Under the pieces are notes generated by a model. The model worked only from the letters and a program-made list of their open reading frames with translations, made no database searches and was not told the origin of the DNA. Shown one piece after another: positions 7,773-15,111 of a stretch of 26,971 bases of DNA (its first letter is position 1; each line of letters opens with the position of its first letter). Source of the stretch: DASWFI01 sp036394315 (GTDB taxonomy: Bacteria; Patescibacteriota; Doudnabacteria; UBA920; O2-02-FULL-48-8); contig DASWFI010000043.1 of assembly GCA_036394315.1 (NCBI GenBank), positions 1 through 26,971 on the forward strand, read 5' to 3'. Both the position numbers and the translations under genes were made by a program.

Positions 7773-8747
7773 ATGGCAATGGAAGAGGGAGTCATCGTTC
7801 GACCGAACAAAGAAAAAAAGTTCGCTTTCATTGAACGAGAAGGAAAACCAGACCTCCACTGCGGCACTAGGTACATTCCTGATGTCGAAGAAGGAGATCG
7901 GGTCTCATTTGAGGAAGCGACAAGCGATCGAGGTCCTACGGCACGGAAGGTAAAAATTCTGCAGCGCGCAGACGGTTCGCCGTACGTCCCGGGTAACAGG
8001 AAAACCGAGGAACCGCAGGGCATCGGCGTTGGCATCGAAATCGGTACGCCACAAGTGATCGAGGAAGAAGAGAAGGTCGGCGATACGGATGAAGTCATCA
8101 AGGTTCTGAGGCTTATGCTTCCCGTTCTGGTCAGTCTCACGCGAGGCAATCAGAAAGTCAGGGACATGGAAGTCATCTTTGAACCGAACGGAGTACACAG
8201 AATCCGAAATGATTGGGATGTATTCTGCACCAATCAGATGGGCGAAGCGTACTCTCAGGTTCTAGCTCCACCCGACACAGAGGAAACAATAGTGACGGTT
8301 CGTGTGGCGGGCAGGAACTACTCCGAACGCTGGCGGAAAGAAATTCCAAAGGCTGAACCGCCAACAGAACCGACTCCGACAGTAACCGCAGACGCGTCGA
8401 CGGCAGCAACGGAACCGGCGGCGTCAGAACCTCCGAAACCGACGGAGCCACCCAAGGTACAGAAGCTTCATCTGGTGAAAGGAATTTACACCTTCCTGAT
8501 CCAAACGACGCCTAATACCCTGGTGGTTCTGGATTCAACTATTCCAGTGCTAGCTCGCAAGCTTCCCTGTCAGGAAACTGGTGAGTGGAGCAAAGGCTCG
8601 TTCACAACGGACGATACGGGAAGCTTACAGCTGCAAGTGAAAGTGGAAAACGAAGGCGACAGAGGTGATTTGTTCTTCTGCGTCGGCACTTTCCGTTCGT
8701 CACCGCAATTCGTAGCTTACCCGAGTCCTTACAAGAAAAAGATATAG
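7773..8747 (+). CDS. Cold-shock-domain protein with C-terminal extension
   Basis: 324 residues. Residues 4-63 follow the cold-shock (OB-fold, RNA/ssDNA-binding) pattern: G.IVRPNKEKKFAFIE, then D.H......D.EEGD.VSFE, then RGPTARKVKIL. The remaining 260 residues are unlike simple cold-shock proteins: an acidic stretch (96-106), a domain near 108-190 containing WDVFC and RNYSERW, a Pro/Thr/Ala-rich linker 193-229, and a C-terminal beta-rich domain 231-324 with Cys266 and Cys303. There is no signal peptide. Good Shine-Dalgarno (AGAGGGAG) 8 bases from the ATG. First gene of the island. The next gene's ribosome site overlaps this stop codon, so the genes are translationally linked. The exact role is unknown; RNA or ssDNA binding is inferred from the N-terminal domain. 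Confidence 0.8.
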   Translation: MAMEEGVIVRPNKEKKFAFIEREGKPDLHCGTRYIPDVEEGDRVSFEEATSDRGPTARKVKILQRADGSPYVPGNRKTEEPQGIGVGIEIGTPQVIEEEEKVGDTDEVIKVLRLMLPVLVSLTRGNQKVRDMEVIFEPNGVHRIRNDWDVFCTNQMGEAYSQVLAPPDTEETIVTVRVAGRNYSERWRKEIPKAEPPTEPTPTVTADASTAATEPAASEPPKPTEPPKVQKLHLVKGIYTFLIQTTPNTLVVLDSTIPVLARKLPCQETGEWSKGSFTTDDTGSLQLQVKVENEGDRGDLFFCVGTFRSSPQFVAYPSPYKKKI

Positions 8748-8756
8748 GAGTCCACC

Positions 8757-9620
8757 ATGGCAGACGATCACGGTAAGAAAAAAGATGAGAAGCCGAAGGA
8801 CGAAGAAAAAAAGTCTCGAGGCATCCACTTCCCCAAGCCCGAAGGTCTCTCGGCGTGGCAAGCGATACTGTGGGATCTCGTTATCGCCCACGGGTTGCCC
8901 TACGTCTGGCGGCTCGGTCAGGCCATTCTCACTCACAAGGTGCGCAAGGAAGTCGCAAAGCCTGAACATCTGATCAGTTTTGGCGAGGCGATGACTGCGC
9001 TGAAAGCTCAGGATGAAAACGCGTACGACAAGATCAATGACTTCATGCGCGTACGTCTCACTGAAACGAAAGACCGGGAGGACTTCCAAATCCGATCGGC
9101 GAGAATGGGCGGGTCGAACGTGCAAGTGACGGTCGATTTTCTCAAGCTTGTCGCTGCGCTGCCTGACCACGATGCCCGTTACGAGTTCCTCGAAATGTAT
9201 GGTTACGTCGGGGAGCGGGCGGCGGACATGACAGAACGGATGCTCGGATGGGGAGGACAGGTAGTAAATTTCATCGCCCAAGCATTTGAAGGAAGCGATG
9301 AACTCAAGGTGGCGATTGACACTGATACAGCCAGACTCGAAGATGAGCTCGAAAGGCGCCGGAAGAGGCTGCTGAACAATCGGACCACTCGAGCGGGTTG
9401 TGGCGAGTTCTGGAGATCGATTCAAAGGTGGTGGGGAGCGCGACGTGAACGCCGTCAGCAACTCTGGCGGCAGCGATGGGAACGGTTCCGAACTTGGCGT
9501 CAGGAGCGAAGGGAATACAAGCTCCGCAGACTCCAGGAGAAAGAAGCGACTCGTCGTGTGAAATTGGCTCAACCCAAACGTCGTCGTTTCTTCACCCTCT
9601 TCAATTACCGTTCCCGATAG
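8757..9620 (+). CDS. Unknown protein with arginine/tryptophan-rich basic tail
   Basis: 287 residues, not recognised. Residues 1-22 are almost all charged (Lys, Asp, Glu). Residues 33-60 are aromatic/hydrophobic but too polar for a clear membrane span. The middle is helical, with a glycine patch MLGWGGQVV at 162-170. Residues 196-287 are strikingly basic, with repeated Arg/Trp/Gln patterns (WWGARRERRQQLWRQRW) that suggest nucleic-acid or acidic-membrane binding. The Shine-Dalgarno TAGGAG overlaps the stop codon of the preceding gene, 7 bases before ATG. The gene ends 9 bases before the next start. G+C-rich by eye, like its island neighbours. Confidence 0.75.
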   Translation: MADDHGKKKDEKPKDEEKKSRGIHFPKPEGLSAWQAILWDLVIAHGLPYVWRLGQAILTHKVRKEVAKPEHLISFGEAMTALKAQDENAYDKINDFMRVRLTETKDREDFQIRSARMGGSNVQVTVDFLKLVAALPDHDARYEFLEMYGYVGERAADMTERMLGWGGQVVNFIAQAFEGSDELKVAIDTDTARLEDELERRRKRLLNNRTTRAGCGEFWRSIQRWWGARRERRQQLWRQRWERFRTWRQERREYKLRRLQEKEATRRVKLAQPKRRRFFTLFNYRSR

Positions 9621-9629
9621 GAGCTGAAT

Positions 9630-10709
9630 ATGTTTGCAACACTATACAACAACCTTCGGGTGCGGTTGGCACTTCTCGGCACCCGCTTTCAGGAACTCTG
9701 GCAATGGCTTCAGACTGTAGACGTCAGAGTTCGTCGCGCGATCTGGGTAGACGTCACCTGCTCACTCGTGGCGATGGCGCTCGTTCGGATCTTCAAGACC
9801 AATGTACCTGCCCAGATCGCATTCATCCCCGTCATCGCGTGCTGGTTGTACATTGCACGCATTACGGCGGTGAACATTTGGATCACAGAGATCGGAGTGG
9901 AAGGCACGGACCGCGTAACCACTACGGTCATCTCTTTGTGGGATCGTCTTCGAGGCAGTATGCCTCGATGGGTTACATGGTTCATCGGAACCCCACAACC
10001 CGGAACGGCGACCCACGCTCCACACGGAGTTCTCTCGTCTAACGACCACCGCGAAAAGCAAGTAGTCTGGCACGACACGAGCATCGGCGGACACGTATTC
10101 CATATCCTCTCGACAGTTTGGATGTGGATGCATGCTCTCCTTTACGTTTGTGGCACTCTACCCGTCTGGTTGTTCTTCTTCGAAATAGTGATGATCTCGC
10201 TGTTCATCCTCTTCTTTGTTGGGACCGAAGACTTTGTCAACATCAAACGTTGGCGAGCAGTTCTCGGTGTCAGTGTGGGGATTCACGCGACGATCAGGAT
10301 CGCGATGTTGGTCGTATTCCTCGTGGTTCCTCATACGTACGAACACTACGTCGCGAAGTACGAGGATCATGAGCACATCCAGCAGACGAAGGCAGAAGCA
10401 CTCCGCCTGAAAACTCTTCAACGCGTAGCATTACTGGCCCGGTTGGAAACGAAGGAGCGCGATTGCGACGCGACCCTCAACAACCATCTGGATCATGCTC
10501 CTGATGGACGATACGACACCGATTGGACAATCGACACGGAAGCTTCCTGTGATTCCACGCTGAAGAGGATTCGGCAAATGGAGTCCCCAAGCAATCAAGT
10601 CAAGTCTGGCGGTGTGGATTTTTTCCCGAAAAACAAAAAGAATATGTTGGGAACCATGATGGGCGGTATGATCGCGGCGATCTGTTTGCTCATCTTGGGA
10701 AAAAAGTAA
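9630..10709 (+). CDS. Multi-pass membrane protein of unknown function
   Basis: 359 residues with about six hydrophobic segments: roughly 38-55, 61-80, 155-177, 178-198, 210-234 and 340-356. A soluble region (235-335) with heptad-like Leu/Ala spacing, Cys279 and Cys307 separates the fifth and last segments. A hydrophilic loop at 120-150 contains several His. No family recognised. The Shine-Dalgarno TAGGAG sits at the previous stop, 6 bases from ATG. The arrangement suggests a membrane anchor for a complex made by the island genes, but that is inference from co-transcription only. Confidence 0.75.
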   Translation: MFATLYNNLRVRLALLGTRFQELWQWLQTVDVRVRRAIWVDVTCSLVAMALVRIFKTNVPAQIAFIPVIACWLYIARITAVNIWITEIGVEGTDRVTTTVISLWDRLRGSMPRWVTWFIGTPQPGTATHAPHGVLSSNDHREKQVVWHDTSIGGHVFHILSTVWMWMHALLYVCGTLPVWLFFFEIVMISLFILFFVGTEDFVNIKRWRAVLGVSVGIHATIRIAMLVVFLVVPHTYEHYVAKYEDHEHIQQTKAEALRLKTLQRVALLARLETKERDCDATLNNHLDHAPDGRYDTDWTIDTEASCDSTLKRIRQMESPSNQVKSGGVDFFPKNKKNMLGTMMGGMIAAICLLILGKK

Positions 10710-10719
10710 GGAGACGGTG

Positions 10720-11580
10720 ATGAGTTCAACATCAGGATCGACCAAACGAAGCTGGGCTAGCAAGCTTGGACTCGCACTGTTCGTGATCATCGTCGGGTGG
10801 CGTGGATCCATATATGCACTCGACTACATCTACCCCCAACACGACGCCGGGGTTAGAATGGTCGAGGAAAACATGGATAACATCGTCGAACAACACGCCG
10901 GCGAAGTCGAGGATCGAACCTTCGCGCAAAAAAAACGCGTCACCGACAATAACGGCCAGATCGATCTGAACAAGGTCGATGAGGTCGGATCAGAGGCTGC
11001 GGGTCAAGTCGCTAAAGCGCGACTGATTCATGACGCGAAAATTGCTGAGGCGAAGGGGCTCATGCTGTCACATCCACCGCGGTTTCTGGCGGCGTACCAT
11101 CACGAGTGGATGGCGACGAAGATCCCCATCTACAACGGCTGCACCAAAATCTGGGCAGCCGGCAAGGTCAGCAGAGATGTTTACACCAATGCTGACCCAG
11201 ACGGCGTCAATCTTGCCGCCATGTCGCCAGGGGATCGAAAAAAATACCTGGAAGCGAATGGCGACAAGACTACACTGCTTCCCGGAGTCCCGTGGGGAAC
11301 ATTCTGCGGGGTTGTCTGCAATAACGAGTCTGAACTCGCGAACTGCGGCCCCCAATTCCCCATTGGGTCAAGCAAGTATCTCACATCGGCTCATGTAGGT
11401 GCTGGCTATCTCTGGGTCATCCTCAACGGGTTCGTGGCAGGAACTGCGGAGGGTTGGTTGGCCCACAAACCAGATCTGAACATGAGCGACTACAACGTAT
11501 ACAAAGGAGGGTTTACTTTCGACCAGCTGCAAGTGGCTGCACAGGCGTGTGAAGCACATGCTGTGATCACGCCGCCGTGA
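10720..11580 (+). CDS. Membrane-anchored, cysteine-containing exported protein
   Basis: 286 residues from the ATG at 10720. A GTG at 10717 is in frame but only 3 bases from the AGGAG site (10709-10713), so ATG is preferred. A single N-terminal membrane segment near 12-34 leaves the rest outside the cytoplasm if it acts as a signal anchor. Residues 40-105 are charged and helical. The C-terminal part holds about five cysteines (YNGCTK, TFCGVVC, LANCGPQF, QACEAH), plausible disulfides. No catalytic motif recognised. Last gene of the first island operon; a strong terminator follows at 11599-11642. Confidence 0.75.
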   Translation: MSSTSGSTKRSWASKLGLALFVIIVGWRGSIYALDYIYPQHDAGVRMVEENMDNIVEQHAGEVEDRTFAQKKRVTDNNGQIDLNKVDEVGSEAAGQVAKARLIHDAKIAEAKGLMLSHPPRFLAAYHHEWMATKIPIYNGCTKIWAAGKVSRDVYTNADPDGVNLAAMSPGDRKKYLEANGDKTTLLPGVPWGTFCGVVCNNESELANCGPQFPIGSSKYLTSAHVGAGYLWVILNGFVAGTAEGWLAHKPDLNMSDYNVYKGGFTFDQLQVAAQACEAHAVITPP

Positions 11581-11598
11581 ACTGGTCTCAAACACATG

Positions 11599-11642
11599 GG
11601 GTGCGTTCAAGCTTAACAAGCTTGGCGCACCCTTTTCTTTTT
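11599..11642 (+). terminator. Rho-independent terminator of the island operon
   Basis: GGGTGCG (11599-11605) pairs with CGCACCC (11626-11632), and inside it CAAGCTT pairs with AAGCTTG around a 3-base loop. TTTTCTTTTT follows. A long two-part stem plus U-run, 18 bases after the preceding stop codon. Confidence 0.92.
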
Positions 11643-11657
11643 GCCTATACGATACTA

Positions 11658-11686
11658 TTGACATTTTAGGCAAAACTTAGTATTAT
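11658..11686 (+). promoter_or_regulatory. Promoter of the secreted island protein
   Basis: TTGACA (11658-11663), 17-base spacer, TATTAT (11681-11686): a near-consensus sigma-70 promoter. The start would be near 11693. It rules out the in-frame ATG at 11690 as a start, because that codon lies at the -10/start region. Confidence 0.88.
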
Positions 11687-11761
11687 AGTATGTTCTTATC
11701 ATCTCTGGTTTCACTTTCACACGTACACGTAATAGACCAGTCTCGTACAGGAGGAGAAGTC

Positions 11762-12769
11762 ATGATGAAGCGCATACTGCTGCTGTTCGTTTTCTTCGGG
11801 GTAGCCGCCGCACTTCCGTGTCAGGCCCAAAAAGCGTTCGACGGGTTCTATATGGAAGTAGGGCCCTTCGACTACACGAACAACCCGGTCGAAGTGCGTC
11901 GGGTCCTGGACACTTTGGCCGACACTGGCGGATTCAAGATTGAGACGGTGGGTCAACCGCGGTTCAGTCGAATCTTCAATGGAACAATTCCACGGGCAAA
12001 AATCATCGAGGTAATTCACAACATCCTCATGCCCGTCATGGTGTCCCGAGCTCGGACACGCGGAAATGTTTTGGAAATCTACGGACCGGGTTTCTTTCCT
12101 CCTATCACCACCACGACACCCTCTGGGGATCCGGCAGAAATACAGCGCGCCCCTTCCCCTCCGGCTAGCCGTACCGTCCCGCAGCCCCCGGATATCGCCG
12201 ACCCGCTTCCACCCCCCTCTGTCATCGTTCCGCAAACCTATCAGACCGGGCACAGTCTTCTGGACTACATGCCACCCCCGGCAATGATCGTCCCAGTTAC
12301 CTCACCCAGTCCCACCTACAACTGGCAATTGGATACCATCGATATTGGACTCATGTCCCGCTACGCTTCTCCCTATCCGGGCCCTTGGGTATCCCCATAC
12401 TCCATATACTCGATAGAGTACTACCGGCAGTACCAGAAACGCGGTGAAGAAGGCGGCATGAAGACCAAAGGCAATACCAAAGGTGTCGCCATCTACATTC
12501 GGGGCTGCTACGCCGGTGACGCCGAGGAGTTAGATGGATTCTGGAAACAGAAACTGGCCGCGCTTTCAGGCCAGGCAGTTATCCTGACTGCAGTAAGGGT
12601 GCAGGATTTTCAGGCATACAACTGGACTGTCCGCTTCCCCTCGCAAGCTGACAATGAAGCAGTGGGAGCACGACACCTCACCCTGCGCATTCATGACGAA
12701 TACTTCAAGCATGGGTACACGTTCGATCCAGCGAAAGCAGATCAAATGTGCCTGGCTAGCTTGAAGTAG
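11762..12769 (+). CDS. Secreted protein with secretin-N/STN-like segment and proline-rich linker
   Basis: 335 residues from ATG 11762, chosen because AGGAGGAG lies just upstream and a classical signal peptide (MMKRILLLFVFFGVAAALPCQA) starts there. Residues ~40-103 follow the pattern of the short N-terminal domain of secretins and TonB receptors: a V..VLDTLADTGGFKI strand-helix, then FNGTIPRAKIIEVIHNIL, then GNVLEIYG. A long Pro/Thr/Ser-rich linker (about 105-205, with PPPS and PPPA runs) and a Tyr-rich segment lead to a folded C-terminal domain (roughly 235-335) with two Cys. No secretin beta-barrel gate is present, so it is not a pore. It may be an adaptor or surface protein. The secretin-N reading is moderate inference. 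Confidence 0.75.
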   Translation: MMKRILLLFVFFGVAAALPCQAQKAFDGFYMEVGPFDYTNNPVEVRRVLDTLADTGGFKIETVGQPRFSRIFNGTIPRAKIIEVIHNILMPVMVSRARTRGNVLEIYGPGFFPPITTTTPSGDPAEIQRAPSPPASRTVPQPPDIADPLPPPSVIVPQTYQTGHSLLDYMPPPAMIVPVTSPSPTYNWQLDTIDIGLMSRYASPYPGPWVSPYSIYSIEYYRQYQKRGEEGGMKTKGNTKGVAIYIRGCYAGDAEELDGFWKQKLAALSGQAVILTAVRVQDFQAYNWTVRFPSQADNEAVGARHLTLRIHDEYFKHGYTFDPAKADQMCLASLK

Positions 12770-12784
12770 CTAGTGACACGCAAA

Positions 12785-12818
12785 ACGGCCGCCCCATTCG
12801 GGACGGCCGTCTTTTTTT
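12785..12818 (+). terminator. Rho-independent terminator, right end of the island
   Basis: ACGGCCG (12785-12791) pairs with CGGCCGT (12804-12810), with CCC/GGG inside and a run of seven T's (12812-12818). On the - strand the same hairpin is followed by TTTT, so it may also end the convergent pilin operon, whose last stop is 6 bases away. Confidence 0.93.
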
Positions 12819-12823
12819 AATAC

Positions 12824-13186
12824 CTAAGTACGATTAAATACCAAAGCATTAGCAATGACAGTGATAATGGTAAATGAAAGAATGATTATAACTAAACCAA
12901 TAATCGAGTTCTGAATAGTTTTCTTAGCGCTTTCCGCAACTTCTTCATTGCCTCCAGAAGTAATGTATTGGAGCCCTCCATAAATAAGGAACAACACTGC
13001 TATTATCCCGGCAATGGCAATTAGGATATTAATAACGTACACTACCGTGCCTCTAAATGTACCTCCACCTAATAATGGCAAGTTCACTTGTGGAATAGTA
13101 CCACCACTGATCTGGGCTTTAACAACCCAAGGCAGCAATAAGCTTGAAATGGAAAGGTAAGCTAGAATTTTTTTTGTTTTTTCCAT
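12824..13186 (-). CDS. T4SS pilin-like (TrbC/VirB2-type) small membrane protein
   Basis: 120 residues: a signal-like N-terminus ending in VKAQ, a short Gly/Pro-rich stretch, then two membrane helices (about 48-70 and 92-115). A conserved hairpin, YGGLQYITSGGNEEVAESAKK, joins them. This 'GG..YITS.GNEE.AE..KK' loop is shared with the four genes upstream and defines the small pilin-like family abundant in Patescibacteria. Last gene of the array. By analogy to VirB2/TrbC the product is processed and assembled at the surface or in the membrane, but no secretion ATPase is in the window, so the role is inferred from the family. Confidence 0.85.
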   Translation of the reverse strand: MEKTKKILAYLSISSLLLPWVVKAQISGGTIPQVNLPLLGGGTFRGTVVYVINILIAIAGIIAVLFLIYGGLQYITSGGNEEVAESAKKTIQNSIIGLVIIILSFTIITVIANALVFNRT

Positions 13187-13191
13187 ATTTT

Positions 13192-13569
13192 TTAGACGCT
13201 GTTGGAAATCAAAGCGCCAGAGATGACACGAACGATGACGAATGACAGTATGATTATGACCACACCAATGATGGCATTAATGATAATCTTTTTAGCTGAC
13301 TCGGCTGTTTCTTCATTGCCCGCGGATGTGATGTAGCGGAAGCCGCCGATGATGAGGAACAATACGGCGACCAAACCAGCAACACCTAAAGCAATGTTGA
13401 TGATCTTAAGTATGAAACCGGAAACTGAAGTATCGTTGGGCAAACCGGTGCCACCAGCACTTGGCGTCTGCCAGCCTGTTTGAGCGAAGACTAGAGGAGC
13501 TAATGCGAAAACAAAAGTCAGCACGAAAGCTGAAACTTGAGCGACCTTAAAAATTGATATTTTTTTCAT
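13192..13569 (-). CDS. T4SS pilin-like small membrane protein
   Basis: 125 residues: a signal peptide (MKKISIF... to FAQ near residue 30), a Gly/Thr-rich mature start, then two membrane helices around the loop GGFRYITSAGNEETAESAKK. It is the closest match to the 12824-13186 gene, only 5 bases away, which suggests tandem duplication. Upstream are 88 gene-free bases with a small hairpin (13614-13631). There is no Shine-Dalgarno; the bases before ATG are A/T only. Confidence 0.85.
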   Translation of the reverse strand: MKKISIFKVAQVSAFVLTFVFALAPLVFAQTGWQTPSAGGTGLPNDTSVSGFILKIINIALGVAGLVAVLFLIIGGFRYITSAGNEETAESAKKIIINAIIGVVIIILSFVIVRVISGALISNSV

Positions 13570-13657
13570 ATTTGTTAATTGTTAATTTTTATTAGAATTT
13601 ATTTCTTATGCGTCCTCTCGTCCACAAGAGGATTCGACCTTTTAGGTTACTTTCGTA

Positions 13658-14020
13658 TTAAACTTTATTATTTAAAGCGTTTATTATTACTGTAACCATA
13701 GTATATGACACAATGACTATTACTAAGCCTATTATAGCATTAACTAAAGTCCTTTTGCCAGTTGTTGCCTGTTCTTCATCTCCACGAGAGGTTATATACT
13801 GGAGTCCGCCATATATTATAAAACCTACTGCTAAAATTGTTACCACTGCTATAACCAAGTTGATTATATATACAAATAGACCTTGAAAAGTATTTTGGCT
13901 ACGAAATTTAGTTAAGTCTAAGAGAAAACCGGCAGCAGGATTATTAAACGTTACAGCCAAGGCTATATAAGGTAGAAATAAACCAACAAACATTACAAGG
14001 AGACTTAGCTTTTTCTTCAT
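13658..14020 (-). CDS. T4SS pilin-like small membrane protein
   Basis: 120 residues from ATG 14020 (MKKKLSLL...). A TTG 12 bases further up is in frame but overlaps the preceding gene. Signal peptide to about residue 23, two membrane helices, and the family loop YGGLQYITSRGDEEQATTGKR. A single base separates its ATG from the stop codon of the upstream gene, so translation is probably coupled. More A/T-rich than its neighbours by eye. Confidence 0.85.
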   Translation of the reverse strand: MKKKLSLLVMFVGLFLPYIALAVTFNNPAAGFLLDLTKFRSQNTFQGLFVYIINLVIAVVTILAVGFIIYGGLQYITSRGDEEQATTGKRTLVNAIIGLVIVIVSYTMVTVIINALNNKV

Positions 14021-14021
14021 A

Positions 14022-14687
14022 TTAGTTCCCAAAAAATGTTAAGGTGGCTCGCACCAAAACATAAGATAATATTATCACTATCAAACCTAGAACTGACCAT
14101 TCTAAAGTTTTTTTTCCGCTTTCCGCCATTTCTTCGTTGCCGGACGATGTTATGTATCTAAAACCACCCATAACCATTAATAGGATCGCAATTAATCCGG
14201 CTACTCCAAGAAATCCTGTTAGTATTCTTTGCAACAAAAGAGCAAAAGTATCATCATACAGCGGATTTATGACAACATGATTACCCACAGAGATAGCAGT
14301 ATTAGGATCACGAGCGCCTATAAAAGTACCTGTCGCGGTGATAAGGACAAATGCAAACATGCCCAATATCAATCCAAGTATTGACCACATGAATGCATTT
14401 TTGGCCACAGTAAGCTCTTCTGAATCTCCTTGGGAAACTATCATCCGAAATCCACTGTACACAAGATAAACTAAAGCAAAAAAAGCAAAAAATGTGCTAA
14501 ATACTTCTACAATTCTGATTCCAAACATCGGAAGACTATCACTAATTCTAATGGGGTTACAAAGAGTGGTAGAAGGTGTATTCGTGCAAGGCTGACTGGT
14601 TGCATTTGGGCGTAGTTGCTGCGCATACGAAACTACAGGAACCAGAAGGGTCAAACAAATCAATAAATTGATGATATTTTTTTTCAT
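14022..14687 (-). CDS. Double-length T4SS pilin-like membrane protein
   Basis: 221 residues: a signal peptide (to about SYAQ, residue 22), then two complete copies of the two-helix pilin unit in one chain. The first loop is YSGFRMIVSQGDSEELTVAK, the second is GGFRYITSSGNEEMAESGKK. A polar segment with ~25 residues between the copies (GARDPNTAISVGNH) may be exposed. It looks like an internal duplication or fusion of the unit found singly in the neighbouring genes. One base separates it from the 140-residue gene upstream. Confidence 0.85.
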   Translation of the reverse strand: MKKNIINLLICLTLLVPVVSYAQQLRPNATSQPCTNTPSTTLCNPIRISDSLPMFGIRIVEVFSTFFAFFALVYLVYSGFRMIVSQGDSEELTVAKNAFMWSILGLILGMFAFVLITATGTFIGARDPNTAISVGNHVVINPLYDDTFALLLQRILTGFLGVAGLIAILLMVMGGFRYITSSGNEEMAESGKKTLEWSVLGLIVIILSYVLVRATLTFFGN

Positions 14688-14688
14688 T

Positions 14689-15111
14689 CTATTTCGGCAA
14701 AGGTAATAGGCTTCTAATTATATCAAATGATCCTGGTCGAGGAGTACTGTCACCAGTCAAAAGCGATACAACCCAATTTATTAAAAGATAAGATCCCATA
14801 ATTATAAAAAAACCAATAATTGCGTTTCTGAATATAGTTTTAGCGCTAATAATAGCCTCACTATTTCCACCCGAAAAAATCATATTGTATCCCGCCCACA
14901 TTACGTAAAATATTGAAACTAACCAAGCCCAAGCGAGAAGAAAGTTTATTATTCTTTCGATTAAAAAAACTAAGTCTTTTATTTCGCACGCAGTTTGTGC
15001 CGTACCATCTGGATTGTATCCACCACAATTAACCAAAGCTGCCGCGGCAAGATTGGCAAAAGTTAGTCCAAGCAACAGGCAAACAACGAAAATTTTTGCT
15101 TTGGATCTCAT
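14689..15111 (-). CDS. T4SS pilin-like small membrane protein
   Basis: 140 residues, the most divergent of the array. A signal peptide ends near ALVN (residue ~28). Two Cys (28-45 region: NCGGYN, TACEIK) follow, then two membrane helices around the loop WAGYNMIFSGGNSEAIISAK. Its ATG shares a base with the stop codon of the solute-binding protein (TAATG), so the two are translationally coupled. This ties the pilin array to the solute-binding gene as one operon. Confidence 0.83.
   Translation of the reverse strand: MRSKAKIFVVCLLLGLTFANLAAAALVNCGGYNPDGTAQTACEIKDLVFLIERIINFLLAWAWLVSIFYVMWAGYNMIFSGGNSEAIISAKTIFRNAIIGFFIIMGSYLLINWVVSLLTGDSTPRPGSFDIIRSLLPLPK

Noticed and set aside
11690..11761. Upstream ATG (11690) as the start of the secreted island protein
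   Set aside because: It lies next to the -10 box, ahead of the predicted transcription start. The ATG at 11762 has AGGAGGAG and begins a proper signal peptide.
7766..12253. Long antisense open frames across the island
   Set aside because: They overlap the better-supported + strand genes, lack Shine-Dalgarno sites and recognisable domains, and are expected in G+C-rich coding DNA.
7378..12818. tRNA-Leu-integrated genomic island
   Set aside because: The island lies on the 5' side of tRNA-Leu, no integrase gene is present, and I see no duplicated tRNA 3' end as an attachment site.
13614..13631. Terminator between pilin genes
   Set aside because: CCTCT/AGAGG forms a 5-bp hairpin but no U-run follows on either strand.
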